Part shown: positions 1 to 9,087 of the stretch, in pieces
How the letters are laid out: every line of letters starts with the position of its first letter
Numbering within the stretch: position 1 is the first letter of the stretch
From: JACDQM01 sp044373315
GTDB taxonomy: Bacteria; Pseudomonadota; Gammaproteobacteria; Burkholderiales; Burkholderiaceae_C
Direction: 5' to 3'
DNA length: 28,011 nt
NCBI RefSeq assembly: GCF_044373315.1
Contig: NZ_JBILQK010000052.1
Span: 1 to 28,011 of the forward strand
Made by a program: the position numbers and the translations under genes
The notes under the pieces: model-generated
Told to the model about the DNA's origin: nothing
Seen by the model: only the letters and a program-made list of their open reading frames with translations
The model's database searches: none

Positions 1-80
1 CAGCAGCAGTGAAGGCGCTGCGCCTCTGGTGTCGGCATGCATGCCGGCGCCGCGTGCAAGCGGCGTGCCGGGCGTGTCCG

Positions 81-794
81 TCAGTGCTTGATCTGCTCCT
101 GCTCTGCGGCGGCCAGCACGGCCTCGCGCCACAGCCGCGCCGGCACAAAGGTGCGCAGCTGCGTCATCGCCTTGTCGATCAGCTCGGCATGCAGCTCATG
201 GCCGATACCGGGGCGGATGTCGGCGGTGACATCGGCACCCAGCTGCAGCAGGGTCTGGGCGGCCTCGACCACATGCGGGTAGGGCAGCACCTCGTCGGCC
301 ATGCCGTGGAAGAAGTGCAGGCACACGTCCTGCGGCGCCTGCTCGGGCAGGCGGGCATAACGGCTGCCGAAGGCGAGCACGCGGCCCGCCAGCTGCGCCT
401 CGGCCTGCACCGCCTCCAGCGCCAGTATCGCGCCTTGCGAGAAGCCGGCCAGCGCCACCCGGTCCCAGGACAGCTCGAATTTGTCAGCCCAGGCGCGCAC
501 GGTCGCGATGAAGTCCGGCAGCGCGGCGGCCACCTGCTGCGCCTCGTCGGCGCCGTCCTCGCTGCCATACCACTGGAAGCCCGCGCCGCCGCCGGGCAGG
601 CGCGCATCGGGCGCGGGGCCGTCGATGGACAGCACGGCAGCCTGCGGGTACTGCGCCTGCAGGGCCTGGGCCAGCGGACGCATCTGCGCGGCATTGGCAC
701 CCTGGCCATGCAGCAAGACGAACAGCAGGTCGGGCTGGCCGTTGTTGGGCAACAGCGCCAGGGCGTGCGAGCGGAAGGGGGCGGGGGAATTCAT
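81..794 (-). CDS. alpha/beta-hydrolase esterase (YpfH / phospholipase-carboxylesterase family)
   Basis: A 237-residue alpha/beta hydrolase, probably a cytosolic carboxylesterase on short acyl esters; the natural substrate is unknown. The strand-turn-helix LHGQGANA (about residues 29-36) would form the oxyanion hole. The nucleophile elbow GFSQG puts Ser119 at the active site. Asp167 (in GMADEVLP) and His199 (in GIGHEL) complete the triad, in the spacing expected of the family. No signal peptide or membrane segment is visible. Length matches E. coli YpfH-like proteins. The ATG at 794 is used because the match to the family begins close to it; there is no strong Shine-Dalgarno sequence. It lies 73 bases downstream of the hybrid kinase on the same strand, so read-through is possible, but no functional tie is evident. 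Family confident, substrate not. Confidence 0.85.
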   Translation of the reverse strand: MNSPAPFRSHALALLPNNGQPDLLFVLLHGQGANAAQMRPLAQALQAQYPQAAVLSIDGPAPDARLPGGGAGFQWYGSEDGADEAQQVAAALPDFIATVRAWADKFELSWDRVALAGFSQGAILALEAVQAEAQLAGRVLAFGSRYARLPEQAPQDVCLHFFHGMADEVLPYPHVVEAAQTLLQLGADVTADIRPGIGHELHAELIDKAMTQLRTFVPARLWREAVLAAAEQEQIKH

Positions 795-867
795 GGCGTG
801 ATTGTCGGCGCAGATGGGTCCGCAGGGAGGCCCCTCTCGGCAGCCGCCGACTCACTCACTCAAGCAC

Positions 868-3800
868 TCACTCGCGTTTCCGGATCAGGCGGACGAGGGT
901 GTCGCGCAGGCGGGGGGCGTCGATCGGTTTGGTCAGGAAGTCGTTCATGCCAGCGGCCAGGGCCTCGTCGCGCTCGGAAACCAGCGCGGCGGCCGTCAGC
1001 GCGACGATGGGCAGCTGCTCGGCATTGAAGCTGCGGCGCACCTCGCGCGTGGCTTCGTGGCCGCTCATCACCGGCATCTGTACATCCATCAGCACCGCGT
1101 CGAAGGGCTTGCCCATGCTGGCCTGCGCATTGATGGCCTCGACGGCCTGGCTGCCGTCGCTGGCCTGCGAGACTTCGATGCCCCACTGCTCCAGCAGGGC
1201 TACCGCGATCATCATATTGACCGGGTTGTCTTCGACCATCAGCACGCGCCGGCCGTGCAGGTCCTGGTTGTCGCGGGCTTCGCGCAACGTGGTGCTGATC
1301 GGCGTGGGGGCGCCGGGTAGCGGCAACTCGGCCCAGAACACCGCACCCTGACCCAACTGGCTGTCGACACCGACGCGCCCGCCCATCAGCGTGGCCAGCT
1401 CGCGGCAGATCGACAGGCCCAGGCCGGTGCCGCCATAGCGGCGGGTGGTGGATTCGTCGGCCTGCGTGAAGGGCTGGAACAGGCGCTCGTGCAGCGCCGG
1501 GTCGATGCCGGGACCGGTGTCGCGGACTTCGATACGGATGTGCTCGCGGTCGTCCGTGGCGCTGGCGGCGCGGGCGACTCGCACCTCCACCGCGCCAGCC
1601 TGGGTGAACTTCAGCGCATTGTTCAGGTAGTTGCTGATGATCTGACGGGTGCGCACCGGATCGCCGACTACCCATGCGGGCACATCCTCCGCCACATCGA
1701 TCTTGAAGGACAGACCGCGCGCCTGGGCCAGCGTCAGATAGGCCAGGCGCATGGTGCCCAGCATGTCGCGCAGCGCGAAGGGCACGGTCTCCAGCGTCAA
1801 CCGGCCGGCCTCGATCTTGGACAGGTCCAGGATGTCGGAGATCAGCCCGGACAGGCTCTCGGCGCTGTCCAGCATCTGGTCCAGGTATTCGCGCCGGGCG
1901 GCTTCCTGCAGATCGGGCTGCTGCAGCATGCGCGCCAAGCCCAGCAGACCGTTGAGCGGGGTGCGGATCTCGTGGCTGGTGTTGGCCAGGAAGGCGCTCT
2001 TGGCGCGGTTGGCCGCTTGCGCCTCGTCCTTGGCCTGCGCCAGTGCGGCTTCGACGCGGCGCTTCTCGGTGACGTCTTCCAGAATCCAGATCGTGCCGCC
2101 GCGGCTGGGGTGGTTGGGGTCGACCGCCTTGGCCAGGATGCGGCACAGGAACAGCGTGCCATCGTGGCGGCGCATCGAGCGCTCGGTCTCCACCTGCTCG
2201 CCCGTCTCGAAACGCGGGCCCAGATCGGCGGCGACGCCGGCATAGGCCTGCGGATTGGGCCAGACTACGCTGGCATGCTGGCCCAGCAGCGTGCCGGGCG
2301 GCCAGCCGAACATCTCTTCGACCAGCGGATTGACCTGCACAAAGTGCTGGTCGCGCGTCAGGCAGATGCCGATGGAGGCGTTCTGCAGGATGGCGGCGTG
2401 CACCAGGCGGGTTCGCTCAGTCTCGGTCACGTCGCGGGCGTTGATCACCAGATAGGCTTGGCCCTCCATATTGAAGGGAGCGGCGGACAGCACCATGGAG
2501 ATCACTTCGCCGGATTTGGCGACGAAGTTGAACGGCATGTCACTGATCCGTCCGTGCTGACGCACCGCGCTGACGACGCGATCGCGGTCGGCCAGGTTCT
2601 GCCAGATGCCCAGTTCGTCGGCGGTCCGGCCCATCACTTCTTCGGCCGCATAGCCTGAGAGGCGCTCGAAGGTCTTGTTGACCATCGCATAGCGGCCCGA
2701 GTTCATCTCGGTGAGCGTGATCACGTCGGGGCTGGTGGCCACCAGATGCGACAGCAGGCCCTCGGAGCGGCGCAGCGCTTCCTGCGCGCGCGAGGTCTCG
2801 GTCTGGTCGATGAAGAAACTCAGCGTGGCGGGGCCGCTGGCGGCATCCACGCGCACGCTGGTGGCCTGCACCAGGCGGCGCCGGCGCGACAGGGTGCGCA
2901 GCTTGAATTCAGCCATCGGCAGCAGCGCGCCGATCGGCAGGGTCTCCATCTTGGCGGTGCGCTGGCGTGCGCGCTCGTCATCGCCCGGCTCGTAGTGCGA
3001 GAACAGATCCTGGCCGATCATGCTGGCGCGTTGCGTGTAGCCGAACATGGCCATCGCCGCCGGGTTCACGTCCAGCACACGGCCCCAGCGGTGCAGCACC
3101 AGCGGGCTGGGCGAGCGGCGGAACAACTCCCGGTAGCGGGTTTCGGTGGCGGCCACGGCCTGCTCGGCCTGAACTTCGTGCGTCACATCGCGGCCGACGC
3201 CCCAGTAGCCTTGGAAGTTGCCCTGGGCGTCGAAGCGGGGCTCGCCGCTGATCGAGACATAGCGTGTGCCGCCGTCCGGTGCGCGCCGGCGGGCCACCAG
3301 GCCGTGGAAGGGCCGGTGCGATTCAAGATCGGCGCGATGGGCGTCCAGGTCGTCGTCGGACAGCCCCAGCTGTTCGATGTCCCAGGGCGTCTTGCCGAGC
3401 CGGGTCTGCAGGTCCAGGCCGGAGGCGCCGGGCTGGTCCTCGGCCACATGTGTGAAGCGGAACTCGCGGTCCATCTCCCAGTACCAGTCGGCGGCCATGC
3501 TCAGCAGATGGCGAAAGCGCGCGTTGCGTTCGGCCGCCTCACCCAGCGAGCGGCGCAGCATGCGGCGGGTGCCCAGGCCTACGATCAGGCCGATCACCAG
3601 CAGCAAGAGCTGCGTGATGCCGGGGCCGAAGATGCGATGGTCGGGGCCTAGCACCGGCCGGCCCATGCCTTCCAGTTGGTCGGGGCCTAGCACCGGCCGG
3701 CCCATGCCTTCCAGTTCGGCCCAGCCGACGCAGCCCAGCGCAGCCACGCCAAGGGTGAACAGCGCCAGGCCATGGCGCGTGCCGTGAACGGCGGTGCTGA

Positions 3801-4191
3801 GCGCCACCATCAGGCCGATGGCGCCGAGGCTGCCGGATTGAAGACCGAACTGGCGCGAGATCGCGATGGCTGCTGCCACGCCGATGCTCAGACCCATGAT
3901 CAGCAGGGCCAGTGCCCGGCCATGCCGGGCCGGCCCCTGCCAGATGGCTGCAGCGCTCAGCACGCAGATGCCCCAGGCCATCAGCGGCGGCAGCAGGCCG
4001 CCCAGGGGTTCGTTGCTGCCGATGGTCAGCCACAGCAGCGTGCCGGTCACGGCCGAGATCAGGGTGCTGGCGAAGAGGAAGATGCGCGTCGAGTGGCGCT
4101 GCACGCTCTCCTCGAGCGCGAGGCGCTGGGACTTGCCCGAGGCGTCTTCGCCCACCAGGCTGCTCAACTCATCCAGGGTGTCCTTGATCAC
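868..4191 (-). CDS. membrane-bound multi-PAS hybrid sensor histidine kinase / response regulator
   Basis: A 1107-residue hybrid two-component kinase. Residues about 36-207 hold roughly six hydrophobic segments forming an N-terminal membrane sensor. Four PAS-like modules follow (about 225-345, 350-470, 475-592, 598-715). The dimerisation/phosphoacceptor helix has His740 in the motif SHEIRTPLNG. The ATPase domain shows NYLNNALKF (854-862), DTGPGID (891-897) and GGTGLGLS (920-927). The C-terminal receiver has VEDN, phosphoacceptor Asp1036 in LMDVQMP, and the conserved Lys in FLTKPI (near 1088). There is no HPt domain, so phosphotransfer must end on the receiver or use a separate HPt protein. The start is GTG, only five codons after an in-frame stop, and lacks a clear ribosome site. 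A perfect 39-base tandem duplication lies in the membrane part. The signal and output are unknown. Confidence 0.93.
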   Translation of the reverse strand: MIKDTLDELSSLVGEDASGKSQRLALEESVQRHSTRIFLFASTLISAVTGTLLWLTIGSNEPLGGLLPPLMAWGICVLSAAAIWQGPARHGRALALLIMGLSIGVAAAIAISRQFGLQSGSLGAIGLMVALSTAVHGTRHGLALFTLGVAALGCVGWAELEGMGRPVLGPDQLEGMGRPVLGPDHRIFGPGITQLLLLVIGLIVGLGTRRMLRRSLGEAAERNARFRHLLSMAADWYWEMDREFRFTHVAEDQPGASGLDLQTRLGKTPWDIEQLGLSDDDLDAHRADLESHRPFHGLVARRRAPDGGTRYVSISGEPRFDAQGNFQGYWGVGRDVTHEVQAEQAVAATETRYRELFRRSPSPLVLHRWGRVLDVNPAAMAMFGYTQRASMIGQDLFSHYEPGDDERARQRTAKMETLPIGALLPMAEFKLRTLSRRRRLVQATSVRVDAASGPATLSFFIDQTETSRAQEALRRSEGLLSHLVATSPDVITLTEMNSGRYAMVNKTFERLSGYAAEEVMGRTADELGIWQNLADRDRVVSAVRQHGRISDMPFNFVAKSGEVISMVLSAAPFNMEGQAYLVINARDVTETERTRLVHAAILQNASIGICLTRDQHFVQVNPLVEEMFGWPPGTLLGQHASVVWPNPQAYAGVAADLGPRFETGEQVETERSMRRHDGTLFLCRILAKAVDPNHPSRGGTIWILEDVTEKRRVEAALAQAKDEAQAANRAKSAFLANTSHEIRTPLNGLLGLARMLQQPDLQEAARREYLDQMLDSAESLSGLISDILDLSKIEAGRLTLETVPFALRDMLGTMRLAYLTLAQARGLSFKIDVAEDVPAWVVGDPVRTRQIISNYLNNALKFTQAGAVEVRVARAASATDDREHIRIEVRDTGPGIDPALHERLFQPFTQADESTTRRYGGTGLGLSICRELATLMGGRVGVDSQLGQGAVFWAELPLPGAPTPISTTLREARDNQDLHGRRVLMVEDNPVNMMIAVALLEQWGIEVSQASDGSQAVEAINAQASMGKPFDAVLMDVQMPVMSGHEATREVRRSFNAEQLPIVALTAAALVSERDEALAAGMNDFLTKPIDAPRLRDTLVRLIRKRE
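3639..3716. repeat. perfect 39-base tandem duplication inside the hybrid kinase gene
   Basis: Two adjacent identical 39-base units (3639-3677 and 3678-3716) keep the reading frame. They encode a doubled 13-residue peptide, LEGMGRPVLGPDQ then LEGMGRPVLGPDH (residues 160-172 and 173-185), in the loop before the last membrane helix. The final residue differs because it straddles the unit boundary. Exact identity at DNA level suggests a recent slippage duplication, or an assembly artefact. Confidence 0.95.
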
Positions 4192-4323
4192 GATGCCGAC
4201 CGGTTAACCAGGGGCAGATCGCCCGCAGAGGGCGGAGTCTGCGTCAGAACCAGCGGTGGCCAAGCACCGGTCAGCGCCGGAAATCCTCCGCAGATCGCTG
4301 CCGACGCCAAGGCTGCGCATTAG

Positions 4324-5160
4324 TTAACGCGCTGGGCGCAGCTGCTCGCGCGTGGCCTGCGCGACGCGGCGGGCCGCCGCCGCGAAATCGTCGCCGGCGC
4401 TGGCGTACAGCACCGCGCGCGAGGAGTTGACGATGATGGGGCCGCTGCTGCCTTCGGCCGTGCCGCGCCAGCCGGCTTTGACGGTGGCCGCGGCGTCGCC
4501 GCCCTGGGCGCCGACGCCGGGGATCAGCAGCGGCAGCGTGGGCGCCAGTTCACGCACCCGTTCGATTTCGCCCGGGAAGGTGGCGCCCACCACCAGGCCG
4601 AGCTGGCCGTTCTTGTTCCACTCGGTTTGCGCCAGCTGGGCCAGATGCTCGTACAGGCGCGGCTGCCCGGGCACATCGGCCAGGCGCTGCATCTGCCAGT
4701 CGTTGCCGCCGGTGTTGGAGGTGCGGCACAAGAGGATGGCGCCCTTGTCCGGGTAGCGAAGGTAGGGCTCGATGGAGTCGAAGCCCATGAAGGGCGACAA
4801 GGTCACCGCATCGGCCTGGTAGCGCTCGAAGGCTTCGCGCGCATATTGCTCGGCGGTCGAGCCGATGTCGCCGCGCTTGGCGTCCAGGATCACCGGCACA
4901 TGGGGGGCGACGCGCTTGATGTGCGCCATCAGCTGCTCCAGCTGGTGTTCGGCGCGGTGCGCGGCAAAGTAGGCGATCTGTGGCTTGAAGGCGATCACCA
5001 GATCCTTGGTGGCATCCACGATGGCGGAGCAGAAGTCGTAGATGCGCGAGGCATCGCCCTTCCAGGCGCCGGGAAACTTGGCAGGGTCCGGGTCCAGCCC
5101 CACGCACAACAGGGAGTCATTGAGGCGTTCGGCGGCGTGGATCTGCTGGATGAAATTCAT
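4324..5160 (-). CDS. pyrF: orotidine 5'-phosphate decarboxylase (type 2)
   Basis: A 278-residue enzyme that decarboxylates OMP to UMP, the last step of de novo pyrimidine synthesis, in the cytosol. The catalytic signature is ILDAKRGDIGSTAEQYA (about 91-107), with the Asp93/Lys95/Asp98 array. GLDPDP (21-26) binds substrate at the N terminus, and LLIPGVGAQGGD (211-222) plus IIVNSSRAVLYA (242-253) form the phosphate-binding end of the barrel. Length and the N-terminal FIQQIHAA fit the type 2 (PyrF/UraA-like) group of beta-proteobacteria and actinobacteria rather than the shorter E. coli type. The frame stays open to 5370, but the ATG at 5160 is chosen because family similarity begins there and the extension is low-complexity Arg-rich. 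It sits between two signalling genes, 73 bases after the GGDEF-EAL gene; nothing suggests a shared role. Confidence 0.95.
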   Translation of the reverse strand: MNFIQQIHAAERLNDSLLCVGLDPDPAKFPGAWKGDASRIYDFCSAIVDATKDLVIAFKPQIAYFAAHRAEHQLEQLMAHIKRVAPHVPVILDAKRGDIGSTAEQYAREAFERYQADAVTLSPFMGFDSIEPYLRYPDKGAILLCRTSNTGGNDWQMQRLADVPGQPRLYEHLAQLAQTEWNKNGQLGLVVGATFPGEIERVRELAPTLPLLIPGVGAQGGDAAATVKAGWRGTAEGSSGPIIVNSSRAVLYASAGDDFAAAARRVAQATREQLRPAR

Positions 5161-5233
5161 GGGCTGTGCGGGTGTGGGCCAAGGTCTCGCATTGTCTCGC
5201 TTTTGCCTGTTTCTCCGCGCTTTTGCCTCCCCC

Positions 5234-7447
5234 TCAGCCCGGGTGCGTTCGAACGAAAGCTTCGAAGTCGGCAGCGGGCAGCGGACGGCTGAACAGATAG
5301 CCCTGCACTTCGGTACAGCCGCGTTCACGCAGGAATTCAAGCTGCCCCGGCGTTTCCACGCCTTCGGCAATGGTGCTCAGCCCCAGGCTGTCGGCCATGC
5401 TGATGATGGCGCTGACGATGGCGCGGTCTTCCGGGTCCTCGGTGAGGTCGCGCACGAAGCTCTGATCGATCTTGAGCTTGTAGACGCGGAACTTCTTCAG
5501 GTAGCTCAGCGAGGAATAGCCGGTGCCGAAGTCGTCGATGGACAGGCGGATGCCGCGCGTATGCAGGTCGTTCATCAGGCTGATGGCACCCAGCGGATCG
5601 CCCATCGCGACGCTTTCGGTGAGTTCCAGCTCCAGGAGCTGCGGGGGCAGGCCGGCGTCAGAGAGCACCCGGCTCACGAGTGCCGGCAGGTCGGCGTGGC
5701 GGAACTGCACCGACGACAGGTTGACCGCCATGGCCAGATCACCCAGGCCGGCGTCCAGCCACTGGCGCAGCTGGTAAGCGGCGGTGCGCATCACCCACTC
5801 ACCGATCGGCAGGATCAGGCCGCAGCTTTCGGCCACCGGCACGAACTCGGCCGGCGAGACCGCGCCGAGCTCCGGGTGCTGCCAACGCAGCAGCGCTTCC
5901 GCGCCCATCACGCGGCCGCTGCGCAGATCGATCTGCGGCTGGTAGTGGAGTTGCAGCTGATTGCGCTCCAGCGCGCGGCGCAAGGCGTTCTCCAGCGTCA
6001 GGGCCCGCACCGACTGGGCCTGCATCTCGCCAGTGAAGAAGCGCAGCGCATTGCGTCCGTCGCGCTTGGCGCGGTACATGGCGGTGTCGGCGCACTTGCA
6101 CAGGGTGTCGAAGTCGTGGCCGTCATCCGGGTAGAGCGCGATACCGATCGAGGGGGTGACCGCCAGCTCGGTCTGGTCCACCTGAAAAGGCTGTGCGGCC
6201 AGCTCCATCACCTTCGTGGCTACATGGGTGGCGCCCTGCATGTCGGTGCCGGGCAGCACCAGCACGAACTCGTCACCGCCCAGACGGGCCACGGTGTCCT
6301 GCTCGCGCACGGCCGAGCGCAGCCGTGCCGAAAGCTGGCGCAGCAGCTCGTCGCCGACTCGGTGGCCGAGCGAATCGTTGACCTTCTTGAAGTGATCCAG
6401 ATCGAGGAACAGCACCGCCAGTTGTTGGCCATGGCGCCGCGCGATCTCGATGGCCTGGTCGCTGCGGTCTTTCAGCAGCACGCGATTTGGCAGGCCGGTC
6501 AGAGCATCGAAGTGGGCCAGACGCTGGATATGCGCCTCGGCTTCCTGCTGCTCCTGGATTTTCTGCTGCAGCGCCTGCACCGATTGGCTGAGCTGCTGCG
6601 TGCGCTCGCGCACCAGGTGCTCAAGCTGTGCCTTGGCGCGCACCAGGGCGGCCTCTGCCTCTTTGCGCGCCGTGATGTCCATGGTGATCCAGATCGAGCC
6701 CTGCGACAGGTCCTTGGCGTCGATCGCATTGCTGCGCACTTCGCAGTGCAGCGGGCTGCCGTCCTTACGGCGCAGCACCATCTCGCCCTGGAAGACCTGG
6801 CCAGCCGCCAGCGGCGCGTAGCAGCGCCGGCCGGCCTCTTCCCAGTCGGCATCGGTCAGGTACCACTGGCGCGAGGAGCTCCCGTCGAGCTCGCCGGGCG
6901 CGTAGCCGAACAGCGCTTCAAAGGCACGGTTGCAGCGGGTGACGCGCCGGTCGCGCAGGAACACGATGCCCACCATGGCATGGTCGAAGATCAGTCGCTG
7001 CTCTGTGCTGACCTTGGCCAGTTCGACTTCGGCGCGCTTGCGCTCATCGACGTCGTCGACGATCCAGATCGAGCCGGCCGCCGTGTCATTCGGGTCGATC
7101 ATGCGACCCGTGAGGCTTGCCCAGAACAAGTCGCCCGATTGGCGCCGCATCAGGCGCTCGGTCTTGAAATGCTGGCCGGTTGCCAGCACCGGATAGGCTG
7201 CTGCGCCCAGCTGCTTGAAGTCACGCTCGCTGGGATACATCGAAAGACTGCTGGCGCCCACCACCTCCTCGGGGCGGGCGTAGCTGAAGATCTCGGCATA
7301 GCGCTGGTTGCAGCGCAGCAGCACACGCTGCTTCACATAGACGATGCCGACGCCGGCGTTCTCCAGGAGCAGGTCGCGCTCACGCAGCGCCTGCATCATC
7401 TGGGGGTCGATCTCGCTAGGGCCGGCGTTCGGGGTCGGGCTGGGCAT
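5234..7447 (-). CDS. PAS-PAS-GGDEF-EAL cyclic-di-GMP turnover protein
   Basis: A 737-residue soluble protein expected to make and/or degrade c-di-GMP. Two PAS modules (about 22-140 and 145-262) are followed by a short coiled coil (about 263-305), a diguanylate cyclase domain and an EAL phosphodiesterase domain. The cyclase signature is intact, GGDEF at 390-394, and an RxxD inhibitory site (Arg381-Asp384) lies exactly five residues before it. The EAL motif (517-519) comes with the other conserved phosphodiesterase residues: Asn576, Glu608, DDFGTGYSS (638-646), Lys659, AEGVET (694-699) and Gln715. Both domains thus look competent by motif. No membrane segment is present, so PAS ligands or partners probably act inside the cell. 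ATG at 7447 is the first good start. It is upstream of pyrF on the same strand. Confidence 0.94.
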   Translation of the reverse strand: MPSPTPNAGPSEIDPQMMQALRERDLLLENAGVGIVYVKQRVLLRCNQRYAEIFSYARPEEVVGASSLSMYPSERDFKQLGAAAYPVLATGQHFKTERLMRRQSGDLFWASLTGRMIDPNDTAAGSIWIVDDVDERKRAEVELAKVSTEQRLIFDHAMVGIVFLRDRRVTRCNRAFEALFGYAPGELDGSSSRQWYLTDADWEEAGRRCYAPLAAGQVFQGEMVLRRKDGSPLHCEVRSNAIDAKDLSQGSIWITMDITARKEAEAALVRAKAQLEHLVRERTQQLSQSVQALQQKIQEQQEAEAHIQRLAHFDALTGLPNRVLLKDRSDQAIEIARRHGQQLAVLFLDLDHFKKVNDSLGHRVGDELLRQLSARLRSAVREQDTVARLGGDEFVLVLPGTDMQGATHVATKVMELAAQPFQVDQTELAVTPSIGIALYPDDGHDFDTLCKCADTAMYRAKRDGRNALRFFTGEMQAQSVRALTLENALRRALERNQLQLHYQPQIDLRSGRVMGAEALLRWQHPELGAVSPAEFVPVAESCGLILPIGEWVMRTAAYQLRQWLDAGLGDLAMAVNLSSVQFRHADLPALVSRVLSDAGLPPQLLELELTESVAMGDPLGAISLMNDLHTRGIRLSIDDFGTGYSSLSYLKKFRVYKLKIDQSFVRDLTEDPEDRAIVSAIISMADSLGLSTIAEGVETPGQLEFLRERGCTEVQGYLFSRPLPAADFEAFVRTHPG

Positions 7448-7556
7448 CGATCAAGTGCGCCCTGCAGCGGGCCGGTCTGTGGCAGACAGTACCCATTGTG
7501 GTGCAGCCCGACGAAGGCTGCGCATCCGAGCAGACCCTGGATGTTGCCCCAGTTCC

Positions 7557-8924
7557 TCAGATGCGGCCGGCCAACTCTGCGGCTTTGCCGGTGTAGCTCC
7601 CCGGCGTCAGGGCCAGCAGGCGCTGCTTCTCGGCCTCGGGCACTTCCAGAGAATTGATGAAGGCCTGGAGGGACTCGCGCGTGATGGCCTTGCCGCGGGT
7701 CAGCTCCTTCAGGCGCTCATACGGGTTGGGCAGGGCGTAGCGGCGCATCACGGTCTGGATCGGCTCGGCCAGCACTTCCCAGGCGCTGTCCAGATCCTCG
7801 GCCAGTGCGACCTCGTTGACCTCCAGCTTGTCCAGACCCTTGAGCAGCGACTCGTAGCCCAGCAGCGCATAGCCCAGGGCCACGCCCATATTGCGCAGCA
7901 CGGTGGAGTCGGTCAGGTCGCGCTGCCAGCGGCTGATCGGCAGTTTCTGGCTCAGGTGGGTCAGCAAGGCGTTGGCGAGGCCGAAGTTACCTTCGGCGTT
8001 CTCAAAGTCGATCGGGTTGACCTTGTGCGGCATGGTCGAGCTGCCGATCTCTCCGGCCACGGTGCGCTGCTTGAAGTAGCCCACCGAGATGTAGCCCCAG
8101 ACATCCCGCGACCAGTCGATCAGGATGGTGTTGACGCGGGCGAAGGCATCGAACAGCTCGGCCATGTAGTCGTGCGGCTCGATCTGGATCGTGTAGGGGT
8201 TGAAGGCCAGGCCGAGCTGCTGCTCGATGACGTTCTTGCTGAAGGCTTCCCAGTCGTGCTCGGGCCAGGCGCTGAGGTGCGCGTTGTAGTTGCCCACGGC
8301 ACCGTTCATCTTGGCCAGCAGCTGAACATCGGCGATGCGCGCGCGTGCATTGCGCAGGCGGGCCACCACGTTGGCGATCTCCTTGCCCACGGTGGTGGGG
8401 CTGGCGGTCTGGCCGTGCGTGCGGCTGAGCATCGGCACGGAAGCCAGCGTGTGGGCCATGGTGGCCAGCTTGTCGGTGATGCGGTCCAGCGTGGGCAGCA
8501 TCACCTGTTCGCGTGCGGCCTTGAGCATCAGGCCGTGGCTGGTGTTGTTGATGTCCTCGCTGGTGCAGGCGAAGTGCACGAACTCGCCGGCGGCCTTCAG
8601 CTCGGGGCTGTTCTCGAAGCGCGACTTCAGCCAGTACTCGACCGCCTTGACGTCGTGATTGGTGGTCTTCTCGATGTCCTTGATGGCCTGCGCATCGGCT
8701 TCTGAGAAGCGCGTCACCAGCCCGCGCAGCAGGCCGCGCGCGGCTTCCGACAGCGGCTTGAACTCGCTGAAACCGGCGTCTGACAGCGCGATGAACCATT
8801 CCACCTCCACTTGCACGCGGCGGTGCATCAGGCCGTACTCGGACAGCAGCGGGCGCAGAGCGGCCACGCGCGAGGCGTAGCGGCCGTCCAGGGGAGAGAG
8901 GGCACTGAGGCTGGAGAGGTTCAT
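7557..8924 (-). CDS. purB: adenylosuccinate lyase
   Basis: A 455-residue cytosolic homotetrameric lyase. It acts twice in purine synthesis: SAICAR to AICAR plus fumarate, and adenylosuccinate to AMP plus fumarate. The fumarase/aspartase-superfamily signature GEIGSSTMPHKVNPIDFEN spans about 291-309, with the mobile-loop serines at 295-296. The general acid His170 is in SRTHGQTASPTT. TSEDINNTSH (121-130) forms part of the nucleotide site. Length equals the E. coli-type enzyme (456 residues), so it is complete. The N-terminal LSALSPLDGRYAS is diagnostic for the start at 8924. It diverges from the deaminase gene across a 163-base gap and is not in an operon. Confidence 0.97.
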   Translation of the reverse strand: MNLSSLSALSPLDGRYASRVAALRPLLSEYGLMHRRVQVEVEWFIALSDAGFSEFKPLSEAARGLLRGLVTRFSEADAQAIKDIEKTTNHDVKAVEYWLKSRFENSPELKAAGEFVHFACTSEDINNTSHGLMLKAAREQVMLPTLDRITDKLATMAHTLASVPMLSRTHGQTASPTTVGKEIANVVARLRNARARIADVQLLAKMNGAVGNYNAHLSAWPEHDWEAFSKNVIEQQLGLAFNPYTIQIEPHDYMAELFDAFARVNTILIDWSRDVWGYISVGYFKQRTVAGEIGSSTMPHKVNPIDFENAEGNFGLANALLTHLSQKLPISRWQRDLTDSTVLRNMGVALGYALLGYESLLKGLDKLEVNEVALAEDLDSAWEVLAEPIQTVMRRYALPNPYERLKELTRGKAITRESLQAFINSLEVPEAEKQRLLALTPGSYTGKAAELAGRI

Positions 8925-8969
8925 GGCAGGTGGGCGGCTGGGGCCGCTGAGCTTGGGGCAAACCCGCGG

Positions 8970-8975
8970 ATTTTA
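8970..8975 (-). promoter_or_regulatory. candidate -10 element for purB
   Basis: On the minus strand this reads TAAAAT, a 5/6 match to the sigma-70 -10 box, 45 bases before the purB ATG. No convincing -35 box lies at the right distance, so it is only a candidate. Confidence 0.35.
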
Positions 8976-9074
8976 CGGGCAGCACTCTTCGCAGTGACGC
9001 CTGATGCGCCAGACCGGCACATCAGGCGTGCAGATGGCGCGATCTATGCTCGACCCTGTTGCGATCAGACTGCC

Positions 9075-9079
9075 AAGGA
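9075..9079 (+). promoter_or_regulatory. ribosome binding site fixing the deaminase start
   Basis: AAGGA lies 8 bases before ATG 9088. The earlier in-frame ATG at 9004 has no comparable site, so this motif decides the start. Confidence 0.6.
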
Positions 9080-9087
9080 CCAAGCCC

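Noticed and set aside
1..42. Minus-strand start codons at 42 and 38 open to the left edge
   Set aside because: Only 12-14 codons are visible with no recognisable sequence; a gene downstream of the esterase may begin here but cannot be supported.
851..873. CTCA/ACTC tetranucleotide-like repeats at the end of the hybrid kinase gene
   Set aside because: Short and imperfect, around the stop codon; too few units to call a variable repeat.
868..4191. Role of the hybrid kinase in regulating pyrF
   Set aside because: Adjacency only; the genes share a strand but there is a 132-base gap and no functional or motif evidence.
5042..7657. 871-codon open frame on the plus strand opposite the GGDEF-EAL gene
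   Set aside because: His/Ala/Gln/Arg-rich product with no recognisable domain; it mirrors the codon structure of a clear gene on the other strand in high-GC DNA.
9004..9087. 28-residue N-terminal extension of the deaminase
   Set aside because: No ribosome site at 9004, while AAGGA sits 8 bases before ATG 9088 and the conserved protein begins there.
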